Shown here: piece after piece, positions 21,709-29,696 of the stretch
Layout: every line of letters begins with the position of its first letter
Position numbering within the stretch: position 1 is the first letter of the stretch
Translations under genes and position numbers: made by a program
NCBI GenBank assembly: GCA_050694275.1
Contig: JBOGXF010000153.1
Location: 1-36,583 of the forward strand
Source of the DNA: JBOGXF01 sp050694275
Lineage (GTDB): Bacteria > Actinomycetota > CADDZG01 > WHSQ01
Direction of reading: 5' to 3'
DNA length: 36,583 nucleotides
Notes under the pieces: model-generated
Seen by the model: only the letters and a program-made list of their open reading frames with translations
Told to the model about the DNA's origin: nothing
Database searches by the model: none

Positions 21709-22782
21709 ATGAGAGATGGGCAGGCGGGCGGTGCCGCGACCGATCGCGACCTCGTCCAGGCGTTCCAGGGCGGCGACGACGACGCCTACGACGAGATCTT
21801 CCACCGCTACTCCGAGCGCGTCCGCTGGGTGTGCCGCCGGCTGCTCATCAACCCCCAGGACGCCGAGGAGGCCTTCCAGGAGACCTTCCTGAAGGCCTAC
21901 CAGGCCCTCCCCAGGTTCAACGGTCGCTACCAGCTCGGCGCGTGGCTCAACCGCATCGCCACCAACGTGTGCGTCGACGAGATGCGCGTGCGCGGCCGCA
22001 CGTCGTTCGCGGCCGTCCCGGCCGACGAGCACAGCGTCGACGTCACCCGGGGGCCGGAAGACATTGTCGCCGGCGAGCGCGTGCAACTCGACGAGACGTT
22101 CGGCGAGCTTCATCCGCTTCACGCGAGCGCGTTGATGATGCGCGCGCACGAGGGGCTGTCGCACCGCGAGATCGCTACCCGGCTCGCGATGTCGCCCGAT
22201 CAGGTGAAGGCGCTGCTGCATCGCGCGCGCCGGTCGTTCCGCCGCGCGTGGGAGAAGGCCGAGGCCGGGCTCATGGCCCCCGTTCTCTTGATACGCGAGA
22301 TGTTCGGTCGCCGGGCGCAGGACGCATCCGAGGCCGGGGCCCACGCCCCGAACATCGCTGCGGTCGGGGGATCGGGAAGCATCCTCGTCGTCGAGCGGGT
22401 TGCGGCCGCTAGCGTGATCGTCGCGGCCGCGTTGTCGGGATTGTCGACCGCGCCGCCGACCGAGACCGCGCCGACTCCAGCCGTTCCGGGCATCAGCGCG
22501 GAGTCACCCGAAGCGCGCGACGCCTTGCCGGGCCCCCTCATCTCCGCCGTCTCGGCCGGCGCAGCCGCCTCGGCCACCAACGACCAGAACCAGGCGCTCG
22601 CCGCGGTCGAGGAGATCGTCGAAGAGGTCGACGACGCGGTGGAGCCCCCGAACGAACCGCGGGAAGACGAACCCGAGGACGACGAGAACGAGGGCACGGC
22701 CCTGGGCAACCCGGGGGCGGCCGAGAAGAAGGTCATGCGTGAGGTAAGGCGCGTGCTGGAGAAGCTCCCGAAACAGCAGTAA
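21709..22782 (+). CDS. ECF sigma factor with C-terminal membrane segment and acidic tail
   Basis: A 357-residue protein. Residues 1-190 are an ECF sigma factor: region 2 with DRDLVQAFQGGDDDAYDEIF, CRRLLINPQDAEEAFQETFL and LGAWLNRIATNVCVDEMR, and region 4 with HASALMMRAHEGLSHREIAT and RLAMSPDQVKALLHRARRSF. A C-terminal extension of about 165 residues follows: a hydrophobic stretch VERVAAASVIVAAALSGLST (about 224-243), a Thr/Pro/Ala linker, and an acidic part (EEIVEEVDDAVEPPNEPRED, EPEDDENEG) with a basic end. ECF factors are normally about 190 residues with a separate anti-sigma; here none is adjacent, and the fused tail may take that role. The ATG has a weak Shine-Dalgarno. Confidence 0.88.
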   Translation: MRDGQAGGAATDRDLVQAFQGGDDDAYDEIFHRYSERVRWVCRRLLINPQDAEEAFQETFLKAYQALPRFNGRYQLGAWLNRIATNVCVDEMRVRGRTSFAAVPADEHSVDVTRGPEDIVAGERVQLDETFGELHPLHASALMMRAHEGLSHREIATRLAMSPDQVKALLHRARRSFRRAWEKAEAGLMAPVLLIREMFGRRAQDASEAGAHAPNIAAVGGSGSILVVERVAAASVIVAAALSGLSTAPPTETAPTPAVPGISAESPEARDALPGPLISAVSAGAAASATNDQNQALAAVEEIVEEVDDAVEPPNEPREDEPEDDENEGTALGNPGAAEKKVMREVRRVLEKLPKQQ

Positions 22783-22806
22783 CACCCCGCCCGGCCCGCA
22801 TTGCCC

Positions 22807-22812
22807 CATAAT
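22807..22812 (+). promoter_or_regulatory. Candidate -10 box for a leaderless metF transcript
   Basis: CATAAT lies seven bases before the ATG at 22820, and no Shine-Dalgarno is present. That is the spacing of a promoter giving a leaderless mRNA. No clear -35 element is seen. Confidence 0.35.
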
Positions 22813-22819
22813 CCTAGGG

Positions 22820-23662
22820 ATGGCACCGTCCACCGGCGTTCCGCAACCGCCTCCGGCGCCGCCGTCGTTCCTCGACGGCGACGAGTTCTCGACCCTGTGC
22901 GAGATCGAACCGTCCCGCCGTCCCGACATCGAGCGCGTGCGCGAGCAGATCGAAGTGCTCCGACCGGTGTGCGACGCGTTTCTCATTCCCGACAACCACC
23001 TCGGCCGGGCGACGGTGTCGAGCGTCGCGGTCGCGCACGAGGTCGCGTACATGGGCGGAAGATCGATCGCGTGCATCAACGCGCGCGACCGAAACATCCT
23101 CGGGTTCCGTCGCGACCTCTTGACCGCGGCCGCATACGGTGTCGACCACTTCCTGTTCGTCTACGGCGATCCCCCCAAGGAGGGTCGCCGCTCCGAGGAC
23201 CTCACCGTGCGCGGGATGATCGACGAGGTCCACGCGTTCGGGACGGGTCCCCTGTTCCAGGGCTATCCCGACTTCCGGATCGGCACCGTGGCCAAGACCG
23301 GCCGGCCGCTTCAGTGGCGAACGCGCGCCGACTTCGTCTTCGTCCAGGTCACCTACTCGTTCGACCGCCTGTTTCGGTGGCGTGAGTCAATCGACTACGA
23401 CGGCAAGATCTATGCCGCGGTCCTCGTGCTTGCGAGCAGCCGGATGGCTCAACGCATCAACGCATCGATCCCCGATATCCGCATCCCCCAGCGCATCATC
23501 GACAAGCTCGACGACGATCCGATGGTGGGGATCGATCTCGCGTGCGAACAGATCGAGACGCTCAAGGAGTCGGGCGCGTTCGACGGGGTGCACCTGGTGC
23601 CGGTCGGCCGCTTCCGGGAGATGGCCGCACGTCTCCCGCGCATCTCCAACAAAACCCAGTGA
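22820..23662 (+). CDS. metF: Methylenetetrahydrofolate reductase family protein
   Basis: A 280-residue TIM-barrel flavoprotein of the MetF family, which reduces 5,10-methylene- to 5-methyl-tetrahydrofolate for methionine synthesis. Seen are CEIEPSRRPDIERVREQIEV (first strand with the conserved Glu), FLIPDNHLGRATVSSVAVAH, NARDRNILGFRRDLLTAAAY (the R-D-N-R-like flavin region), FLFVYGDPP, and a C-terminal GIDLACEQIETL with GVHLVPVG. It is close in style to reductase domains fused to homocysteine methyltransferases in other bacteria, but here it stands alone. The first 17 residues are Pro-rich and may not be translated from this ATG; the lack of a Shine-Dalgarno and a CATAAT seven bases upstream fit a leaderless message. 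Confidence 0.82.
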   Translation: MAPSTGVPQPPPAPPSFLDGDEFSTLCEIEPSRRPDIERVREQIEVLRPVCDAFLIPDNHLGRATVSSVAVAHEVAYMGGRSIACINARDRNILGFRRDLLTAAAYGVDHFLFVYGDPPKEGRRSEDLTVRGMIDEVHAFGTGPLFQGYPDFRIGTVAKTGRPLQWRTRADFVFVQVTYSFDRLFRWRESIDYDGKIYAAVLVLASSRMAQRINASIPDIRIPQRIIDKLDDDPMVGIDLACEQIETLKESGAFDGVHLVPVGRFREMAARLPRISNKTQ

Positions 23663-23727
23663 GCAATAAGTCGCGCTATTTCGGACATTCTGCACACTCG
23701 GCCCCGGTTCGCGCCGCCGCGAGTTGT

Positions 23728-23762
23728 TATAACTAGCCCACGGAGGCTACATCCGCGTAGCC
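23728..23762 (+). promoter_or_regulatory. Candidate promoter and leader hairpin of the LVIVD/PA gene
   Basis: TATAAC (23728-23733) could be a -10 box. Between it and the Shine-Dalgarno GGGGAGGGG lies a hairpin, GGCTAC-ATCCGC-GTAGCC (23745-23762), that would be in the 5' leader. No clear -35 is visible. Confidence 0.35.
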
Positions 23763-23783
23763 CGCCAACGTGGGGAGGGGTCA

Positions 23784-25721
23784 ATGGGGATCACCCGTCG
23801 CGCACGGACGCCCGTCATCCTGTTCGCCGTCATCGCGTTGTTCCTCGCGGCCGCACCGGCATGGTCGCATCACGAGGAGACCGCCGACGACGGCACGAAG
23901 CAGAACAACAGGCACGCGCTCCACGACTTCAGTCACGAGGACGGCGAGCCGCACCACATCGCCAAGAACGTCAACTACGGGCTCCGGCCGCTCGGGAGCA
24001 TCGCTCCGGACGGCATCCAGACCGGCCGCTACACGGACATCTGGGCCGACGGCAACCACGCATACATCGGAACCTTCCAGGAGCCGACGTGCGACCGCTC
24101 GGGCGTGTTCATCGCCGACATCTCCGACCCGGCCGCGCCCACGAACGTCGCGCACATCGAGTCGCCTCCGGACACGCGCGTCAACGACGTCAAGACGATC
24201 CAGATAGACAACAAGAACTTCAGCGGGACGGTATTGATCCACACGCTCGAGCCGTGCGGGACCATCCCCGGTCTCGGCGCGACCAGGGGTCAGGGCGGAA
24301 TCTCCCTCTACAACGTCACCGATCCCGCCCAGCCGGTCGCGCTCAAGCGCAACTTCCTCGACTTCGGCGTGCACAACACGTTCCCGTGGACCGTCGGAGA
24401 CAACACCTACCTCATCCTCGTCGACGACGACCACCTGATCGACGTCCACATCGTCGACATCACCAAGCCGCAGAGCCCCAAGCTGATCTCGTCGACCGGG
24501 CTCCCGGAGTGGCCCGACGCGCAGGACGATCAGTCCGAGGGCATGGGCGCGTTCGCCGCGTCGTTCAACCACGACGTCTGGGTGCAGGAGATCGGCGCGC
24601 AGCACGTCGCGCTCATCTCGTACTGGGACGCGGGGTGGGTGAAGCTCGATGTCAGCGATCCGTCGAACCCGACGTTCATCGATGACTCGACCTATCCCGA
24701 CCCGGATCCGATCTCGGGCGTCTCGCCGCCCGAAGGCAACGCGCACGCCGGCGTGTTCGACGCGACCGGCACTCGCATCTACGCGGGCGACGAGGACTTC
24801 GATCCGTTCCGTATCGTCGCCACGATCACCTCGGGGCCGTTCACCGGCGAGGAGTTCTCCGCGGCCCAGGGAAGCGATACGCCGCAGATCGGGCCCGACG
24901 TCGAGTCGCTGACGGGGCCGACTCGGTTCGTCGGCCTGGCGTGCAGCACGCTCGGCAGCGATCTTCAGGCGCCGTCGCCCACCACCATCGCGGTCGTGGA
25001 GCGCGGGACCTGCACCTTCACCACCAAGGCCACCAACGTTGAGGCCGCAGGCTACGCGGGGACGATCGTGTTCAACAGCACGGACGGGAGCCCGCCGTGC
25101 GAGGCGACCGTGTCCCCGCTCGTGGAAGGCGACAAGCCCTTCTTGTTCGTCACCCGCTCGACCGGCTTCAAGATCCTCGGCATCGAGGGCTACGATCCCG
25201 ACAACTGCCCCGACGGCGAGAACCCCGCGCCCCCGGCCCCCGGCACCGCGGGCCAGTCGGTCGACATCGAAGGCATCTTCGACGGGTGGGCGTACTTCCA
25301 CCTCCTCGACCAGAGCACGCTTGCCGAGCTCGGCTACTACTCGCCGGCGGAGGTGTTCGATCCGGCGTTCGCCCGCGGCTTCGGCGACCTGTCGATGCAC
25401 AACGTCGAGGGAGATCCCGACGTCTCGGAGCGCGGCTACATCGCGTGGTACTCGCTCGGCCTGCGTGCGTTCGAGGTGTCCCCGGGGACGTCCGTGTCTC
25501 CGCCGAGGAACCCGCGCAGGCAGAGGGCAGGAGTCAACGATTACTACTCATCCGGCGTGAAGGAGGTTGGACGGTTCATCGCCGCCGACGGCTCAAACTT
25601 CTGGGGCGTGCACGTGCACGTTCTCCCCGACGAGACGAAGCTGATCCTCGCCTCGGACCGCAACACCGGGATCCACATCTTTGAGTTCGACCCAAGCTTC
25701 TGCGACCCGAGCTGCCCGTAG
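23784..25721 (+). CDS. Secreted LVIVD-repeat protein with PA domain
   Basis: A 645-residue exported protein. The signal peptide ends near AAAPAWS, followed by a His/Asp-rich start (HHEETADDGTK). LVIVD-type units are visible: GVFIADISDPAAPTNVAHI, GISLYNVTDPAQPVALKR, HIVDITKPQSPKLIS and VKLDVSDPSNPTFID. A PA (protease-associated) domain is inserted at about residues 375-470, with LACSTLGSDL, TIAVVERGTCTFTTKATNVE and AGYAGTIVFNST. After it the propeller resumes (LSMHNVEGDPDVSERGYIAW, GLRAFEV, HVLPDETKLILASDRNTGIH). No protease motif is present. Cys pairs suggest extracellular disulfides. GGGGAGGGG precedes the ATG. It is related to the LVIVD gene at 14710. Confidence 0.87.
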   Translation: MGITRRARTPVILFAVIALFLAAAPAWSHHEETADDGTKQNNRHALHDFSHEDGEPHHIAKNVNYGLRPLGSIAPDGIQTGRYTDIWADGNHAYIGTFQEPTCDRSGVFIADISDPAAPTNVAHIESPPDTRVNDVKTIQIDNKNFSGTVLIHTLEPCGTIPGLGATRGQGGISLYNVTDPAQPVALKRNFLDFGVHNTFPWTVGDNTYLILVDDDHLIDVHIVDITKPQSPKLISSTGLPEWPDAQDDQSEGMGAFAASFNHDVWVQEIGAQHVALISYWDAGWVKLDVSDPSNPTFIDDSTYPDPDPISGVSPPEGNAHAGVFDATGTRIYAGDEDFDPFRIVATITSGPFTGEEFSAAQGSDTPQIGPDVESLTGPTRFVGLACSTLGSDLQAPSPTTIAVVERGTCTFTTKATNVEAAGYAGTIVFNSTDGSPPCEATVSPLVEGDKPFLFVTRSTGFKILGIEGYDPDNCPDGENPAPPAPGTAGQSVDIEGIFDGWAYFHLLDQSTLAELGYYSPAEVFDPAFARGFGDLSMHNVEGDPDVSERGYIAWYSLGLRAFEVSPGTSVSPPRNPRRQRAGVNDYYSSGVKEVGRFIAADGSNFWGVHVHVLPDETKLILASDRNTGIHIFEFDPSFCDPSCP

Positions 25722-25734
25722 TCGCGAGGTGAGT

Positions 25735-25765
25735 CAGATCAGCCCCGGCATCCGGGGCTGATCTG
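25735..25765. terminator. Bidirectional hairpin between convergent genes
   Basis: CAGATCAGCCCCGG (25735-25748) and CCGGGGCTGATCTG (25752-25765) form a perfect 14-pair stem with a CAT loop, between two convergent stop codons. There is no U-tract, but the position and symmetry fit a shared terminator. Confidence 0.65.
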
Positions 25766-25779
25766 GCCGAGGTGAGGGG

Positions 25780-27408
25780 CTATTCGCAGCGGCGAACCCT
25801 GTCGTCCCCCTTACCGCCGAAGCAGCGGTCGCGGCCGCCGCCGCCGTTGAGGTCGTCGTTGCCGGGCCCGCCCCGCAGGGTGTCGTTGCCGCGGCCGCCC
25901 CGCAGGGTGTCGCGACCGCGGCCGCCGCGCAAGACGTCGTTGCCGCCGCCGCCTCTCAGGACGTCGTTGCCGCCCTTGCCGCGAAGGATGTCGTCGCCGC
26001 CGAAGCCACAGATGACGTCGCGGCCCGAGGTGCCCTCGAGAACATTGTCGCCGGGGCCGCCGACGATCGTGCAGTTGCCGGCCTCGACCCATTGATAGCC
26101 GGTGCTGGCGAGCGCCTCGCGCTCGCCCTGTTGGTCGGCTCCTTCCTCGGCGCCGTCGTCGGAGTCGACCCACACCTCGAACACCGAGTCACCCTCTTCG
26201 GCCGACTCGATCCCAACGACGAACCTGCCATTGCTCCCGGTCTCGCCCTCGGTGTGACGGGCGCCGCTCTCCTCGTGGAAGGATTCGTCGGTCTCGCCCT
26301 CCTGGGTGGCGTGCGGATCCTCGTCTTCGGGACCCATGTCGGGGGCCCGCCGCTCGCTGCCGCCGCCGGGAGGATCGCAGAACCCGGGATCCTCGCCCGG
26401 CCCGGTGAGGTGCATGTCGAGGTTGCGGCCGGCGATGGGCGCGCCGTCGCCGTCCCGGACGGTGACCTCGATCCCCAGGCACGACCCGATCGCGCCGCGC
26501 CCGCCCGACGGGTCGACCTCGAGCCGCGGGGTGGCGTCGAAGCCGGTGACGCGGTGGGCGTCGCCCGACTCGGGGCTCTCCCCGATCAGAGGCGCGTCAC
26601 ACCCGGCGATGTCATCGCAGTCGACCGCGACCGCGGCGAGGCCGGTGACCTGGTCCGGCTGGTCGCCCTCGGCGAGCGCACAGGAGCCGTTGACCTCCTG
26701 CGGGTCCTCACCGCTGCCGTCGAGCTCGAGCTCGCCGCAATCGACCCACTGGTCCGAGTCGCGCGGCTCGTTGGCCGCGGTCTTCGTGTAGAAGAAGAAC
26801 GCCTTCTCGGCCCCCGCGCTCGCGGTGCCGGTCACGCCGGCGATGCCCTCGATGAACGCGACCTCATCGGTGTTGCCCGGAGCGCTGATGTCGAGCGTCT
26901 CGAACGTGTTGTCGACCTCGATGTCGCGCTCGACGCCTTCCCCGCCGGGAATCTCGGCGCGCAGGATATAGGAATCGTCGTCGATGAGGACGGTCCACAG
27001 GAACTGATAGGTATCCGAAGTTCCGACTCGCTGTGCCTGACCCACCGGCGAGAACGAAGCGCCGCCGTCCGACGAGATCTCGATGCCGATGCTCGTGGTC
27101 GTCTCCGGCACGGTCGTCGTGACGAGCACCGGGTAGAAGTTGTTCGCGTCAGTGTTGTTCGAGACATTGTCGGCGTAACCCGACGGATTCAGGAACGAGA
27201 GCGGCGGAGGTGGGGGCTCCGTCGAAGTCGGGCTCGGGCTCCCGGTGGGGGAATCGGTGGGCGTCGGGCTCTGCTGCGCGGTCGCGGTCCCCGAAAAGGA
27301 GTACGGGCCGGCGAACATGACCAGGCCGACGGCCGCGGCCACCAGGATTGCAAGCGCGGCGCGCGCCACGGCGCGCTCCTGGGTCGTCGTCCCGGAAAAG
27401 CCTCTCAC
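25780..27408 (-). CDS. Secreted protein with RTX-type Gly/Asp repeats, paralog A
   Basis: A 542-residue exported protein. After the signal peptide (AALAILVAAAVGLVMFAGP) comes a Pro/Ser/Thr linker (SPTPTDSPTGSPSPTSTEPP), an Ig-like beta domain starting LNPSGYADN, a Cys-rich middle part (VDCGELELDGSGEDPQEVNG), and an acidic stretch (GPEDEDPHATQEGETDESFH). Residues about 445-542 are RTX nonapeptide repeats (GGDDILRGKGGNDVLRGG and on), which bind calcium in a beta roll. The end is GGGGRDRCFGGKGDDRVRRC then Glu. RTX proteins are usually exported by type I systems in Gram-negatives; here a Sec signal is present. The start is GTG with GGAGGTAACAGA just upstream. Confidence 0.85.
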   Translation of the reverse strand: MRGFSGTTTQERAVARAALAILVAAAVGLVMFAGPYSFSGTATAQQSPTPTDSPTGSPSPTSTEPPPPPLSFLNPSGYADNVSNNTDANNFYPVLVTTTVPETTTSIGIEISSDGGASFSPVGQAQRVGTSDTYQFLWTVLIDDDSYILRAEIPGGEGVERDIEVDNTFETLDISAPGNTDEVAFIEGIAGVTGTASAGAEKAFFFYTKTAANEPRDSDQWVDCGELELDGSGEDPQEVNGSCALAEGDQPDQVTGLAAVAVDCDDIAGCDAPLIGESPESGDAHRVTGFDATPRLEVDPSGGRGAIGSCLGIEVTVRDGDGAPIAGRNLDMHLTGPGEDPGFCDPPGGGSERRAPDMGPEDEDPHATQEGETDESFHEESGARHTEGETGSNGRFVVGIESAEEGDSVFEVWVDSDDGAEEGADQQGEREALASTGYQWVEAGNCTIVGGPGDNVLEGTSGRDVICGFGGDDILRGKGGNDVLRGGGGNDVLRGGRGRDTLRGGRGNDTLRGGPGNDDLNGGGGRDRCFGGKGDDRVRRCE

Positions 27409-27481
27409 TCTGTTACCTCCCTGATCTCATCGGACGGGGCCCTTGCGGCCGCGACCCGAAGGCCACGGCCGCGCGGCCTCA

Positions 27482-29437
27482 TCACTCGCAGTTGACCTGC
27501 CGGTCCCGGCCGCGCCCGCCGCGACAGGAATCGGTGCCGGAACCGCCGTTGAGCGTGTCGTTACCTCGGCCGCCCCGGAGCGTGTCATTGCCGCGACCGC
27601 CCCGGAGATCGTCGCCGCCGCCACCACCCCGGAGGGTATCGCTCCCCCGGTTCCCCCTGAGGCTGTCGGCACCGGAACCGCCGAGGATCGCGTCGTTGCC
27701 GGCGCCGCCCGTTACGTCGTCGTTGCCCCCTCCGCCCCGGAGCGTGTCGTTGTCCGCTCCGCCGTCGATGGTGTCGTCGCCGGGGCCGCCTCTGATCGTG
27801 TCGTCTCCCTCGTCGCCGAAGATGATGTCGTTGCCGCCCCTGCCGTTGATGATGTCGTCGCCACCGTTGCCACAGATGATGTCATCGCCATCGGTGCCTT
27901 CGATGGACTCGCCCTCGTTGGTCCCTTCGATCGTGCAGACGCGCGGGTCGTCCTCGTCCGTCTCGTCGTCGTCCTCGGGCGAGGAGCAGCCATCGTCCTC
28001 GGGGTGGTCGGTCTCCCCGTCGCCGTCGTTGTCGACGCCGTCGCTGCACTCCGGGACCTGGTTGGGATCGGGAGGCTCGGGGATGGGGCAGTCGGTCTTT
28101 TCGGGCTGCTCAAGCGTCGGCGCCGGCGCCTCTTGGTCCCATCCGACGCTCGCTGCGACCGCCGGCTCCTGGCTGCAAAGGAAGTCGTCGTCGTCCTCGT
28201 CGGCCCAGAACGTGATCTGCGTCGCTCCGGCCGTAGGTGAGTGAACGGCGACCGTGAAGATTCCGAAATTGTCGTCGTCGTTGTCGGCGTTGTCCGTCTC
28301 CTCCTCGTGCTTGATATCGGGCAGTCCCGGGCGATTGTGGTCGCCCTGGAGGTCGAGCAGGACGGGGCGCTCGGCGATTCCACAGTCGAAGACCGCCTCC
28401 GTCCCCGCATGGCCCTCGTCGGGCGCCGTCGCATCATCGCCGTTGCTGAACTTCAGTTGGTCGGTCGGCCCCTCGGCATGAACATCGACGGGAATGTTCG
28501 AGATGGGGCGACCGGACTGGTCGACCACGAAGCCTTCGAAGCTGTCCGAACATCCGAAGTCGCCCTCGGAGCTATTGATCCGCTGAGTAGCGGGCTCGAC
28601 GAAGATGGTGGTCGCATTCTGCGCATAGGGAAGCACGCGGACCGCGTCGCCGGCGGCGTCTCCCAAGCCGGTGGTCGACTCCTCGGTGGCGAGCGCGCCG
28701 ATCGCCGTCACCGAACCCCCGCCCTGGTCGATCGACTCGAGGTTGCATACAGCGGGGGAGCTGTTCTCGACGTCACACTGCTTCCACGCAGGCTCGTCGC
28801 CCGGCGGCGTCACGGTGTAGAAGAAGAAGGCGGTCTCGAACTGCAGAGTCGGATCGCCGACCAGGAAGTCCAGCATGATGTTGGTGGCGCCGGACTTGGG
28901 GTTCGTGTAGAAACCTGCGGGGCCAGCGTTGGTTGGGTAGGTGAGATCAACCGCCGACCGGTCGGTCTGGTTGCCCTGGACGAGCACGTCGACCTCGTCT
29001 CGCGCGATTTCCTCGGCCGCTGCCCCGATCCCGCTGAACAGGAGGGCCCGCAGCGTGTACATCCCGTCGATCGCCACGTCCTGCTCGACGTCCCAATCGA
29101 ACTCAAAGACGTCGTCGGCAACACGCTCGGCGGTTCCGATGGGGATCGCACCGAGTCCGGCGTCGAACTCGAACTCGACGACGGCCCCGGAGGGCGCGTT
29201 CTTAGTCCACGCGTTGAGGCGATACGTCGTCGCCTCGGGGCGCGTTTCACCATCGCCGGTGTCCTCGGCCGATATGACGGGGGGCATGCCGCTCCCGAAG
29301 AAATCGGAGGGGTTGATGAAGTGGATTGCCGGCTCCGCCTGCGCCTGGGCCACCGTCGGGGCCCCCAGGCCGACGAACGACGCACACAAGACCATTGCGC
29401 TGACGAGCCCTATGCTTCGCTTCCGACTCTTAGCCAA
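27482..29437 (-). CDS. Secreted protein with RTX-type Gly/Asp repeats, paralog B
   Basis: A 651-residue exported protein with the same plan as its neighbours. The signal peptide is RKRSIGLVSAMVLCASFVGL with cleavage near AQAQA. An Ig-like domain begins INPSDFFGSG and includes YRLNAWTKNAPSG and YTLRALLFSG; a second begins near DLTYPTNAGPAG. A segment PVDVHAEGPTDQLKF is shared with paralog C. A calcium-type motif CSDGVDNDGDGETDHPEDDG comes before about 150 residues of RTX repeats (GGDDIINGRGGNDIIFGDEG and on), ending TDSCRGGRGRDRQVNCE. I chose the TTG at 29437 because GGAGGT lies 9 bases upstream, as in its neighbours; the ATG at 29461 would overlap the Shine-Dalgarno with its own codons. Confidence 0.83.
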   Translation of the reverse strand: MAKSRKRSIGLVSAMVLCASFVGLGAPTVAQAQAEPAIHFINPSDFFGSGMPPVISAEDTGDGETRPEATTYRLNAWTKNAPSGAVVEFEFDAGLGAIPIGTAERVADDVFEFDWDVEQDVAIDGMYTLRALLFSGIGAAAEEIARDEVDVLVQGNQTDRSAVDLTYPTNAGPAGFYTNPKSGATNIMLDFLVGDPTLQFETAFFFYTVTPPGDEPAWKQCDVENSSPAVCNLESIDQGGGSVTAIGALATEESTTGLGDAAGDAVRVLPYAQNATTIFVEPATQRINSSEGDFGCSDSFEGFVVDQSGRPISNIPVDVHAEGPTDQLKFSNGDDATAPDEGHAGTEAVFDCGIAERPVLLDLQGDHNRPGLPDIKHEEETDNADNDDDNFGIFTVAVHSPTAGATQITFWADEDDDDFLCSQEPAVAASVGWDQEAPAPTLEQPEKTDCPIPEPPDPNQVPECSDGVDNDGDGETDHPEDDGCSSPEDDDETDEDDPRVCTIEGTNEGESIEGTDGDDIICGNGGDDIINGRGGNDIIFGDEGDDTIRGGPGDDTIDGGADNDTLRGGGGNDDVTGGAGNDAILGGSGADSLRGNRGSDTLRGGGGGDDLRGGRGNDTLRGGRGNDTLNGGSGTDSCRGGRGRDRQVNCE

Positions 29438-29639
29438 CTTCTGGTTACCTCCTGTAGTCATTACGGCACGGCCGGGCACTGCTGCCGAGACGGCCAAATT
29501 CGCCGTTTCACTGACATAAACGAGGACGACCCCCCCTGGGTTGTGGTCACCCAGAAAATCCCTGGCCTCGTCACTCAGCGTATCCGTTTGACAACTGATC
29601 GTGATTTCCTGCCCACCACCCCGGCCTCGGTGCCCATTT

Positions 29640-29678
29640 CGTTGCTACCAGTGGCATATAACGCCACTCACAGCAACG
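29640..29678. repeat. Inverted repeat after the amidase gene
   Basis: CGTTGCT-ACC-AGTGGC pairs with GCCACT-CAC-AGCAACG around an ATATAAC loop: 13 of 16 pairs with a three-base internal loop. It lies 19 bases beyond the amidase stop on the minus strand. It may be a terminator or processing site; there is no U-tract. Confidence 0.55.
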
Positions 29679-29696
29679 AATTGCTCCTCGGGGCGG

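Noticed and set aside
25800..26050. CRISPR-like regularity in the DNA of the RTX regions
   Set aside because: The periodicity is 27 bases from nine-residue Gly/Asp repeats inside open reading frames, without spacers.
26092..27495. Long plus-strand open frames opposite the RTX genes (also 27443-28240, 28241-29851, 29601-31025, 31917-33380)
   Set aside because: They are shadows of GC-rich, repeat-rich minus-strand genes. The minus-strand frames have signal peptides, recognisable domains and Shine-Dalgarno sites; the plus-strand frames have none.
29588..29616. Plus-strand TTGACA as a -35 element
   Set aside because: No -10 box at the right distance and no plus-strand gene follows.
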